DNA of 5,822 nucleotides from Desulfoplanes sp. (GCA_028708105.1 JAQVZR010000139.1:1-5822), one strand, 5' to 3'; counted from the stretch's first letter, positions 1 to 5,822 are shown. The notes: generated from the sequence alone by a model not told the origin. Numbers and translations: made by a program.

Positions 1-711
1 AAAGATATCGTCCCTTCCAGCACCGTTGATAACGTCTCATTCCCATCCCCCAATGCCCAGACACTCTCCCTGCACAAGGCACACTTTGATATCAAACAGG
101 GAGAAAAAGTAGCCATCATCGGGAAAATGGGCTCCGGGAAAAGTACCATCGCCAGGCTTTGCCTGGGCATGTATGATCCCAGCGAAGGAACAGTACAGAT
201 GGGAGGTATTGATATCCGGCAGTTCGACACCACCGAAGTCCGGCGCCGCATCGGCTATGTTCCCCAGGATGTGCATCTTTTTTACGGTTCCGTACGTGAC
301 AATATTGCCTTTGGCGCTCCCTGGGCCGATGACCAGGCTATTCTCCGGGCGGCTGCGGCATCAGGTGCCCTGGAATTCATCCGTATTGCACCTGCCGGAT
401 TCCAGATGCAGGTCGGCGAACGCGGACAATACCTTTCGGGCGGACAGCGTCAGGCCATTGCCATTGCCCGGGCCCTGCTCTTTGATCCAGACATCCTGAT
501 CATGGACGAACCCAGCAGTTCCATGGACAATGGCGGCGAAGCCATCCTCAGAACGCGGCTAATATCACTGATGCAATCAAAGACATTAATCCTTTTCACC
601 CACCGGATGAGTATGCTCGCCCTGGTGGACAGACTCATCGTTCTGGACGGCGGTCAGGTCATTGCCGACGGTCCCAAAGACAAGGTTATCGAATCTTTGA
701 AAAAACAATAA
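1..711 (+). CDS. lapB: Type I secretion ABC transporter, LapB-like, C-terminal ATPase domain (5'-partial)
   Basis: This is the C-terminal 236 codons of an inner-membrane ATPase that powers type I export. The start, any N-terminal peptidase-like domain and the membrane domain lie upstream of the window. The nucleotide-binding domain is complete: Walker A GKMGSGKST (nt 121-147), Q-loop Gln in GYVPQD (265-267), signature LSGGQ (433-447), Walker B ILIMDE (493-510) with the catalytic Glu, D-loop SSSMD, and switch His in FTHR (601-603). The run EPSSSMDN and the phrase IGYVPQDVHLF resemble the LapB/LssB branch of type I transporters, as I know that family. The position that usually holds the adenine-stacking A-loop tyrosine (VSFSYP in relatives) reads VSFPSP, with Ser at codon 16. 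The gene ends 26 bases before the adaptor gene. The assignment to export of a large adhesin rests on the adjacent lapG; the ATPase fragment alone shows only a type I exporter. An internal ATG at 127 lies inside Walker A and is not a start. Confidence 0.93.
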   Translation, partial: KDIVPSSTVDNVSFPSPNAQTLSLHKAHFDIKQGEKVAIIGKMGSGKSTIARLCLGMYDPSEGTVQMGGIDIRQFDTTEVRRRIGYVPQDVHLFYGSVRDNIAFGAPWADDQAILRAAAASGALEFIRIAPAGFQMQVGERGQYLSGGQRQAIAIARALLFDPDILIMDEPSSSMDNGGEAILRTRLISLMQSKTLILFTHRMSMLALVDRLIVLDGGQVIADGPKDKVIESLKKQ

Positions 712-725
712 CAGCTTTTTCTTTC

Positions 726-729
726 AGGT
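726..729 (+). promoter_or_regulatory. Shine-Dalgarno-like AGGT for the adaptor gene
   Basis: AGGT lies 8 bases before the ATG at 738, within the 26-base gap after the ABC gene. It supports 738 as the start over the in-frame ATG at 774, which has no purine-rich sequence in front of it. Confidence 0.45.
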
Positions 730-737
730 CATACTTT

Positions 738-2057
738 ATGTTCGCACGAACCAAACAGCGGGATATCCCGTATATGAATGACGTGGACGCGGCTTTTTTT
801 AACCGCGGCCACGGCTTTGCCTATATCCTTTCAGCCCTCATCTTCATACTGTTCACCGCCTTTGTCGTATGGTCCCATTTTGCAATACTTGATGAAGTGA
901 CCCGGGGAACCGCACAGATCATTCCCTCCAGGAGGGTGCAGATTATCCAAAATCTGGAAGGCGGAATTCTGGATGAAATTCTGGTGAGCGAGAACCAGAT
1001 CGTCAACAAAGACGATATCCTTATCCGCATCAGCAACGAAATGGCCTCCAGCCTTTTTCGGGATGCAGAAGCCAAAGCCATGGAACACACTGTTGCCCTC
1101 GCCCGCCTCCGGGCCGAAGCCGATGGAGGGACCATCACCTTTCCCGAAAACATTACCGACCCCCAGCTGATTGCCGACCAAAAAGCAATATATACTTCGA
1201 AAAAACGGCAGCTTGATCTGGAAATAAAAGTTCTCGCATCACAGTACAGACAAAAGATGCAGGAGGTTCAAGAAATGACCTCCAGGGAAAAACAGCTCCG
1301 CTCCAATCTGAAACTGGCTAGAGAACAACGGGACATCGCCCAGCCTCTGGCTAAACGGAATCTGTATCCCAAGGTGGAATATCTGAGTCTGGAACGGGAC
1401 GTGCTCACCCTTGAGGGAGAAATCCAGAGTCTGGGCTCCGGTATTCCCAGGGCTCGGGAAGCAGCCGATGAAGCAAAACAGCGTATCGCATCCAAAAAGG
1501 CAGAATTCAGGTCTGCCGCGCAGGAAGAAATCAACCGGCGCAGGACGGAACTGCGATCTCTGCAGGAGACCCTTTCCGCCGGTCAGGACAGGGTCAGTAG
1601 GACCGAGGTCCGATCCCCCGTCAAAGGGACCATCAAGCAAATACTCATAAGCACCCAGGGTGGCGTCATCCGCCCAGGTGAACCAATCATGGAAATCATT
1701 CCTCTGGATGACACCCTGCTGGTGGAAGCCAACATCCGTCCGGCGGACATTGCATTTTTGCGGCCCGGCCAAAAAGCCATGGTCAAAATATCGGCCTATG
1801 ATTTTTCCATTTACGGCGGCCTGGAAGCCAAAGTCGAACAGATCAGTGCCGACACTATTTTGAATGCCAAAGAAGAAAGCTATTACAAGGTCAAGCTGCG
1901 CACCAACAGCAACGCCATACAGTACAGGGGCGAAAAACTGCCTATTATTCCAGGGATGACGGCCACAGTGGATATCTTGACAGGGCATAAATCCGTTCTG
2001 GATTATCTACTTAAGCCCATATTAAAAGCCAAACAAAATGCCCTGCGGGAACGATAA
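738..2057 (+). CDS. lapC: HlyD-family type I secretion periplasmic adaptor, LapC-like
   Basis: The 439-residue membrane fusion protein links the inner-membrane ABC transporter to an outer-membrane TolC-type channel. A short cytoplasmic tail (1-27) contains DIPYMNDVDAAFF, similar to the PFMSELDAA-type start common in LapC/HlyD adaptors. One membrane segment spans about 28-47. The first half of the lipoyl-like domain is at 72-98 (QNLEGGILDEI...), followed by a long charged, heptad-like alpha-helical hairpin at about 102-285. The second lipoyl half is at 292-322 (RSPVKGTIKQI... then RPGEPIMEIIP), followed by a beta-barrel region. The C-terminal segment at 401-428 (IIPGMTATVDILTGHKSVLDY) matches the classic HlyD secretion signature. 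Length is normal for the family. The last 20 bases overlap lapG, which suggests coupled translation. The general role is secure. The LapC label depends on the lapG neighbour, because HlyD adaptors of RTX toxin or protease exporters look much alike. Confidence 0.93.
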   Translation: MFARTKQRDIPYMNDVDAAFFNRGHGFAYILSALIFILFTAFVVWSHFAILDEVTRGTAQIIPSRRVQIIQNLEGGILDEILVSENQIVNKDDILIRISNEMASSLFRDAEAKAMEHTVALARLRAEADGGTITFPENITDPQLIADQKAIYTSKKRQLDLEIKVLASQYRQKMQEVQEMTSREKQLRSNLKLAREQRDIAQPLAKRNLYPKVEYLSLERDVLTLEGEIQSLGSGIPRAREAADEAKQRIASKKAEFRSAAQEEINRRRTELRSLQETLSAGQDRVSRTEVRSPVKGTIKQILISTQGGVIRPGEPIMEIIPLDDTLLVEANIRPADIAFLRPGQKAMVKISAYDFSIYGGLEAKVEQISADTILNAKEESYYKVKLRTNSNAIQYRGEKLPIIPGMTATVDILTGHKSVLDYLLKPILKAKQNALRER

Positions 2058-2754
2058 ATCAGCAACCAGACAGCAGCGGCAGCGGCGCGTGACCGCACTC
2101 ATCCTAGCAACAGCATGGATTCTTTTTTGGGGACCAAAGGATCTCAAGGCCGGTAGTATAACAGCCAGTAATAGCACCGGCATCTTTGGATCAACAGAAA
2201 TACAGGGGAATCTGAGCATTCTAGAACGCTGGCAGAAAATCCTTGGTAAGGGGGAATCCCAATTCACCTTTTTTGCAACCTGCTCCCCCCGGGACAAGGG
2301 ATGCCCCGCAGCATCTGTGCAATGGCGGAAACTGGCCAGAAGCCTACGGGAATATCCAGCGTTAAGACAGCTACAACAGGTTAACACCTTTTTCAACCGT
2401 TGGCCCTATATGCTAGATCAGGATCTGTACAATGTTCCCGACTACTGGGCAGCACCTCTTGAATTCATTACCCGCTCAGGTGATTGTGAAGACTATGCCA
2501 TAACCAAATATTTTGCTCTGAAACGGATCGGGATCAAGCCCTCCACCATGCGGATTGTCATCCTTGAAGACAGCATCAGAAACGTTACCCACGCAGTCCT
2601 GACCGTGACCATAAACAGCACGACCTATGTCCTGGACAACATGAGCGACACCCTTTTTCCAGATTCGTTATATACCCATTACCGGGCCCAGTTTTCTTTC
2701 AACGAACATACATTGCGGCTTCACCTATACCCGCATCCAACCCTCGCACAGTGA
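2038..2754 (+). CDS. lapG: LapG-type periplasmic cysteine protease (bacterial transglutaminase-like, BTLCP)
   Basis: LapG-family proteases cut the N-terminal retention module of LapA-like adhesins and free them from the cell surface. This 238-residue protein has an exported N-terminus: basic residues 11-17, a hydrophobic core at about 18-32, and a plausible cleavage site after LKA (residue 38). The triad is visible as Cys150 in SGDCEDYAITKYFAL, His185 in VTHAVL and Asp200 in YVLDNM. Spacings of 35 and 15 residues fit LapG as I know it. Asp149 and Glu151 flank the cysteine; the equivalent DCE residues bind regulatory calcium in Pseudomonas LapG. The upstream NTFFN and DYWAAPLEFI are also LapG-like. 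A Cys82/Cys89 pair could form a periplasmic disulfide. ATG 2038 is the only in-frame ATG before the signal peptide, with an in-frame stop at 2023-2025. It lacks a clear Shine-Dalgarno and overlaps the adaptor gene by 20 bases, so translation is probably coupled. The target adhesin is not in the window. Confidence 0.92.
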   Translation: MPCGNDKSATRQQRQRRVTALILATAWILFWGPKDLKAGSITASNSTGIFGSTEIQGNLSILERWQKILGKGESQFTFFATCSPRDKGCPAASVQWRKLARSLREYPALRQLQQVNTFFNRWPYMLDQDLYNVPDYWAAPLEFITRSGDCEDYAITKYFALKRIGIKPSTMRIVILEDSIRNVTHAVLTVTINSTTYVLDNMSDTLFPDSLYTHYRAQFSFNEHTLRLHLYPHPTLAQ

Positions 2755-2761
2755 GACTACC

Positions 2762-4861
2762 ATGGACAACACCTGTACGCTCTCCAAAGAGACCAACACC
2801 ATTTCCTGCCCCATGCGATTCAAAAGCAAAAGTATCATGCTCTGTATGGCACTCATTGTTCTGATCGTTATCGGCTCCGGGATCTTTCTCTACTGGAGTC
2901 TGCACACCAAAAAACAAACGCTGGAAAATGAGATCAGCGGGCACCTGCAAACCCTGGCCGCCGGTCACGCGACAATGATTTCCGCATGGCTTGACGGACT
3001 CGTGCTCCAGGGAAAACGGCTGACCGATGCGGATGTGTTCAGGCTGTATGCCACATCTGTAAACACTCAGGCTGAAGACATATCCGCGCTGGTGACACCC
3101 GATTCTGACGATCGAAACTCCACAGAAATGATAGATACCAGGGCACAACAACCGCTGATGCAAAAAATGCTTGAAAATTTCACAGCATTCTCAGGATTTA
3201 TCTCCGCCCGAGCCATCAACAGCAAAAGCATACCCTTTCTATCTGCTCCGCAAAATCAGCTTCCGTTGTCAGCGGAGCAAAAAAAATCCATACACCAGGC
3301 ATTAAGCCTCGCCCGACCGGTATATTCTTCATTGCGTAAAGCCGATGAGAGGCTTGTCATGGACATCTTTCTCCCTGTCCTGGACCTGTCCGGAGGAGAA
3401 CAACCAAGCACAGCCATAGCCATTTGCATATTCACGGTGAATGCCACCCCCAAAATAAATAGTATCCTCTCTCTTGATCCGCATCGCAAACAGGGCGAAC
3501 GGACACTGCTTGTAGAAAAGGTATACGATACGTTCCGAGAGGTGGTCCCATGGATACCACAAAATTTCAAAGACCTCTCTTCCGATCCGGCTCCGGCGGG
3601 CTCACGCGAAATGACATTCCAGACCATGCGATCCCTTCAAGGCGATACACGGGTCTATGCTCTGGGCAAAAAAGTCCCTGATCTTCAGTGGTGGATCATC
3701 GAGGAAGTCGAAACCGCTACGGCCAACCAGACTCTACGCCAAAGCATGCTAAGAGAAATTATTATCTCCGTGCTCATGACCTTGATTTCCTGTCTAACGC
3801 TGATCCTGGCATGGTGGAGGATCATGGAGCGGGAACGATCGGCCATTGCCATGGAATTTAAGAATCTGGCCGATGAAAATGCCCGGCAAAAACATTTTCT
3901 GGACAGTATTAATGCCACGGTCCCTGAGCTCATAGGGCTCAAGGACAACACGGGCAAATATACCTATGTCAACCAGACATTTGTTTCTGCTGTAGGCCGA
4001 AACGTATCCGAAATACAGGGCATGGATGACGAGGCATTATTCGGCTTTGATACGGGACGAAAACTGCGTGAATCTGATCATCAGGCCCTGGCCGAAGACG
4101 GAGCTATTTCCACGCAGGCAACGATCTTTTTGCATGCTATCCGGCACATTTTCCAGATATCCAAGATACCGTTCCGCAATGAGAACAATGAACGAACCGG
4201 TATTCTTTGTGTCTATCGGGATATCACCAAAGAAGCCGACAACGAAGTACGGGCGCAAAAACTGCTAACCCAGACCACCCAGGCGCTGGTCAAGGCCGTT
4301 GAAATGACGGACCCCTATCTGGCCGGGCACTCGGCTCTGATGAAAACATTGAGTCTGGAAATGGGAACACCTCTGGACCTTGATCCCCAAGAACAACAGA
4401 CCATTGAAATCGCTGCCACTCTTTCCCAGATAGGCAAGCTTTTCGTAGACCGGAAATTGCTGGCAAAACCAGGAAAACTTACGGATACAGAACGCAAAGC
4501 AATGGAGCAGCATGTGGCCCATGCGGCCAGCATCCTCAAGGGCATAGCCTTTGACCTGCCTGTTCGGGAAACCATTTTGCAAAGCAATGAATTCCTGGAT
4601 GGAAGCGGCTATCCAAACGGCCTTGCCGGTGAGGACATTATGCGTTCAGCCCGGGTGCTATGTGTCCTGAATACCTTTTGCGCCCTTATCCACCCTCGAT
4701 CGTACCGATCGGCCATGAGCATCAATGCGGCTCTGGATATCTTGGAAAAAGGCAGCTCACGCTACGATCAGGACATAGTACACGTCCTTAAAAACCTTAT
4801 TCCGGATCTGACCGCCAAGGGGATTATTGCCGATCAGGAAAAAGCATCCCAATTGTCGTAA
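2762..4861 (+). CDS. Membrane sensor protein: periplasmic domain, PAS, degenerate HD-GYP; candidate LapD replacement (DvhD-like)
   Basis: The 699-residue protein has two membrane segments (about 23-46 and 333-353) bracketing a periplasmic domain of roughly 285 residues, possibly Cache-like from its size and position. A helical linker (355-378) leads to a PAS domain (about 380-490, with DNTGKYTYVNQTF and CVYRDITKEA) and then an HD-GYP domain (about 500-685). Conserved HD-GYP landmarks are AGHS (His523), KPGKLTD, EQH (His584), DGSGYPNG (613-620) and RSYRSAMS. Key metal ligands are lost: HDIGK reads SQIGK (Ser555, Gln556), HHE reads SNE (608-610), and the later ADVFD Asp is Asn637. It is therefore probably not an active c-di-GMP phosphodiesterase and could act as a receptor. 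The gene starts 7 bases after lapG, where other organisms have lapD, but no GGDEF or EAL domain is present. The inferred role is to hold or release LapG in response to c-di-GMP. Start 2762 has only a weak ribosome site; ATG 2813 (residue 18) is an alternative. Domain calls are strong, the function is inferred. Confidence 0.85.
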   Translation: MDNTCTLSKETNTISCPMRFKSKSIMLCMALIVLIVIGSGIFLYWSLHTKKQTLENEISGHLQTLAAGHATMISAWLDGLVLQGKRLTDADVFRLYATSVNTQAEDISALVTPDSDDRNSTEMIDTRAQQPLMQKMLENFTAFSGFISARAINSKSIPFLSAPQNQLPLSAEQKKSIHQALSLARPVYSSLRKADERLVMDIFLPVLDLSGGEQPSTAIAICIFTVNATPKINSILSLDPHRKQGERTLLVEKVYDTFREVVPWIPQNFKDLSSDPAPAGSREMTFQTMRSLQGDTRVYALGKKVPDLQWWIIEEVETATANQTLRQSMLREIIISVLMTLISCLTLILAWWRIMERERSAIAMEFKNLADENARQKHFLDSINATVPELIGLKDNTGKYTYVNQTFVSAVGRNVSEIQGMDDEALFGFDTGRKLRESDHQALAEDGAISTQATIFLHAIRHIFQISKIPFRNENNERTGILCVYRDITKEADNEVRAQKLLTQTTQALVKAVEMTDPYLAGHSALMKTLSLEMGTPLDLDPQEQQTIEIAATLSQIGKLFVDRKLLAKPGKLTDTERKAMEQHVAHAASILKGIAFDLPVRETILQSNEFLDGSGYPNGLAGEDIMRSARVLCVLNTFCALIHPRSYRSAMSINAALDILEKGSSRYDQDIVHVLKNLIPDLTAKGIIADQEKASQLS

Positions 4862-4869
4862 AAATAGTT

Positions 4870-4897
4870 TTGACACTACATCTCTGAGGGCTAGAAC
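4870..4897 (+). promoter_or_regulatory. Possible sigma-70 promoter (TTGACA - 16 bp - TAGAAC)
   Basis: A perfect TTGACA (4870-4875) begins 9 bases after the stop codon of the HD-GYP gene. A 4-of-6 match to the -10 box, TAGAAC (4892-4897), follows after 16 bases. It could drive menA with a leader of about 180 bases. The -10 box falls inside the left arm of the 4891-4930 palindrome, which weakens the call. Confidence 0.25.
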
Positions 4898-4930
4898 AAG
4901 GGCAATTCATGAAACGGCCCCTTGTTCTAG
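4891..4930. repeat. Long imperfect palindrome with a perfect 12-bp stem
   Basis: CTAGAACAAGGG (4891-4902) is perfectly complementary to CCCTTGTTCTAG (4919-4930), with a 16-base centre that itself contains the palindrome TTCATGAA (4906-4913). In RNA the stem could extend outward by two G-U pairs and one G-C pair. No T-run follows on either strand, so it is a poor intrinsic terminator. The GGGCAATTCATGAA core with GGCCCC on the far side resembles interspersed extragenic palindromes that I recognise from many bacterial genomes. Repeat-family membership is inference, since only one copy is visible here. Confidence 0.6.
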
Positions 4931-4939
4931 TTCAGAATC

Positions 4940-4988
4940 CGGAGGATGGTTGTGTCTCCGAAAAGGGCACCCACAGGGGGGTGCCCCT
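4940..4988. repeat. Double hairpin, REP-like extragenic palindrome
   Basis: Two adjacent inverted repeats are visible. CGGAG (4940-4944) pairs with CTCCG (4956-4960), and GGGCACCC (4965-4972) pairs with GGGTGCCC (4979-4986) around a 6-base loop. The second unit ends in GCCCCTAC, the usual edge of a widespread class of short intergenic palindromes of the form GTAGGGGC...GCCC. Six T residues follow at 4995-5000, eight bases after the stem, so the second hairpin might also act as a weak transcription terminator for the upstream operon. Confidence 0.5.
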
Positions 4989-5026
4989 ACAGAATTTTTT
5001 GTACAATTATATAGATGCTTATAGCA

Positions 5027-5055
5027 GCGCACTGTCTACTGCGCCCTTCTTTTTT
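5027..5055 (+). terminator. Weak terminator-like or attenuator-like hairpin before menA
   Basis: GCGCA (5027-5031) pairs with TGCGC (5040-5044) around an 8-base loop, followed by a pyrimidine tract ending in six T residues (5050-5055). The stem is only 5 bp. It ends 27 bases before the menA start, leaving no room for a full promoter downstream. It could end the upstream operon, attenuate menA, or be chance. Confidence 0.25.
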
Positions 5056-5082
5056 CCATCAAAATACGAGAACATACCCATC

Positions 5083-5822
5083 ATGCCCGCTGTTGATATT
5101 GATATCCACACATGGCTTCTGGCCATCCGCCCCAAAACCCTGCCTGCGGCCGGAGGCCCTGTCATTGTGGGCACTGCCGTAGCCATTGCCGACCACGCAT
5201 TCTCTTTTTTCCCGGCCCTGGCTGCCCTTATCGGCTGTCTCCTGCTCCAGATAGGAGTCAATCTGGCCAATGACTATTTCGACTTTGTCAAAGGTATCGA
5301 TGAAGGCAAACGACTGGGCCCCGTCCGTGTTACCCAAAGCGGACTCATCCCGCCAGAAACCATAAAAAAAGCCATGATAGCAACCCTGGCCCTGGCAGGC
5401 CTGGTGGCCCTGTATCTCATGACCGTGGGAGGATGGCCCATTTTCTGGATAGCCGTGGCCTCCATTATCGGAGCCCTGACCTACAGTGGTGGCCCTTTCC
5501 CCATGGCTTCTCATGGCCTGGCCGATCTTTTCGTATGTATCTTCTTCGGCATCGTGGCCGTGTGCGGAACCTATTATGTCCAGGCACAGGATCTGACATG
5601 GACGGTCTTTTTTCTCTCCTTTCCCATAGGCCTGGTGATCACGGCCATCCTGGTGGTCAACAATTACCGGGATATCGGGACGGACGCAGTCAGCGGCAAA
5701 CGTTCACTGGCCGTGATCATCGGGCCATCTCTGACCCGGATTGAATTCATTCTCCTTCTTTGCCTGACCTACGCCATACCTCTATTTCTGGCAGCCGCCC
5801 AAAAAGTATCCCTGTGGGCGGC
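5083..5822 (+). CDS. menA: 1,4-dihydroxy-2-naphthoate polyprenyltransferase (UbiA family, 3'-partial)
   Basis: This integral membrane enzyme attaches a polyprenyl chain to 1,4-dihydroxy-2-naphthoate, the step that yields demethylmenaquinone. The first 246 codons are present and the gene runs off the right edge. The first Asp-rich motif is NDYFDFVKGID (residues 63-73), which binds magnesium and the prenyl diphosphate. It continues into GKRLGPVRVTQSGL, the MenA-type extension that separates this group from UbiA 4-hydroxybenzoate enzymes. The second Asp motif is NNYRDIGTDAVSGKRSLAV (193-211). Hydrophobic helices at about 22-38, 42-62, 97-115, 118-134, 147-163, 174-192 and 221-238 fit the all-helical fold. 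The N-terminal WLLAIRPKTLPAA is typical of MenA. ATG 5083 is the first in-frame start; no convincing Shine-Dalgarno is visible, only GAG at 5068-5070. It has no functional link to the adhesin genes and is separated from them by 221 bases. Whether the host uses the classical or futalosine menaquinone route cannot be told from here. Confidence 0.9.
   Translation, partial: MPAVDIDIHTWLLAIRPKTLPAAGGPVIVGTAVAIADHAFSFFPALAALIGCLLLQIGVNLANDYFDFVKGIDEGKRLGPVRVTQSGLIPPETIKKAMIATLALAGLVALYLMTVGGWPIFWIAVASIIGALTYSGGPFPMASHGLADLFVCIFFGIVAVCGTYYVQAQDLTWTVFFLSFPIGLVITAILVVNNYRDIGTDAVSGKRSLAVIIGPSLTRIEFILLLCLTYAIPLFLAAAQKVSLWA

Noticed and set aside
127..711. Independent 194-residue gene starting at ATG 127
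   Set aside because: The ATG is the third residue of Walker A and the same frame is open and meaningful to the left edge, so this is an internal methionine of a truncated ABC gene.
1239..1988. 249-codon open frame on the minus strand
   Set aside because: It lies wholly antisense to the adaptor gene, shows no recognisable domain, and is cysteine-, phenylalanine- and glycine-rich in the way antisense shadows are. The + strand product is a clear HlyD protein.
2762..4861. Active HD-GYP phosphodiesterase
   Set aside because: Both HD residues, both HH residues and the late Asp of the metal site are substituted, so catalytic activity is unlikely despite the intact GYP loop.
4891..4930. Intrinsic terminator for the adhesin operon
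   Set aside because: The stem is strong but no T-run follows it in either direction; the sequence after it is TTCAGAATCC.
4862..5082. CRISPR array, tRNA or riboswitch in the spacer
   Set aside because: No direct repeats with regular spacing, no cloverleaf arms and no recognisable aptamer core were found; the structures present are simple hairpins.
5059..5514. 151-codon minus-strand open frame over menA and its leader
   Set aside because: It is antisense to menA and low in complexity (Gly, Gln and His rich). The + strand frame carries both Asp-rich motifs of the UbiA superfamily.
1..5822. Frequent GATATC sequences across the window
   Set aside because: Nearly all are Asp-Ile or Ile codon pairs inside coding regions with no regular spacing, so codon usage explains them better than a site-specific signal.

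Overview
The window carries the 3' end of a Lap-type (large adhesin) secretion and surface-release operon, followed by the start of an unrelated menaquinone gene, all on the + strand. Base composition is moderate (about 50% GC by eye). The combination of a LapB/LapC-like type I secretion system, a LapG-like periplasmic protease, a non-LapD receptor beside it, and a MenA-type prenyltransferase suggests a sulfate-reducing deltaproteobacterium of the Desulfovibrio group. That placement is inferred from gene content and gene order and has not been tested phylogenetically.

Layout: 1-711 is the C-terminal nucleotide-binding domain of a type I secretion ABC transporter whose start lies upstream of the window. 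738-2057 is its HlyD-family periplasmic adaptor. 2038-2754 overlaps the adaptor by 20 bases and encodes an exported LapG-type cysteine protease with an intact Cys-His-Asp triad. 2762-4861 follows after 7 bases and encodes a two-pass membrane protein with a large periplasmic domain, a PAS domain and a C-terminal HD-GYP domain that has lost most of its metal ligands. The tight spacing of these four genes indicates one transcription unit.

4862-5082 is a 221-base spacer with two or three palindromic elements, a TTGACA promoter-like sequence and a weak terminator-like hairpin. 5083 to the right edge is the first 246 codons of menA.

Inferred working model: the ABC transporter and adaptor, with an outer-membrane TolC-type partner not seen here, export a giant adhesin also not seen here. 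The LapG-type protease can clip the adhesin off the cell surface. In Pseudomonas, LapG is held back by LapD, an inner-membrane protein with degenerate GGDEF and EAL domains that binds c-di-GMP. Here the gene next to lapG has neither domain. It has a degenerate HD-GYP domain instead, so it is the best candidate for a non-homologous, LapD-like c-di-GMP receptor. I recall a published D. vulgaris system (DvhABCDG) in which LapD is replaced by an unrelated c-di-GMP-binding protein, DvhD. This locus probably belongs to that family, so the replacement itself may not be new, while the domain details here still deserve testing.
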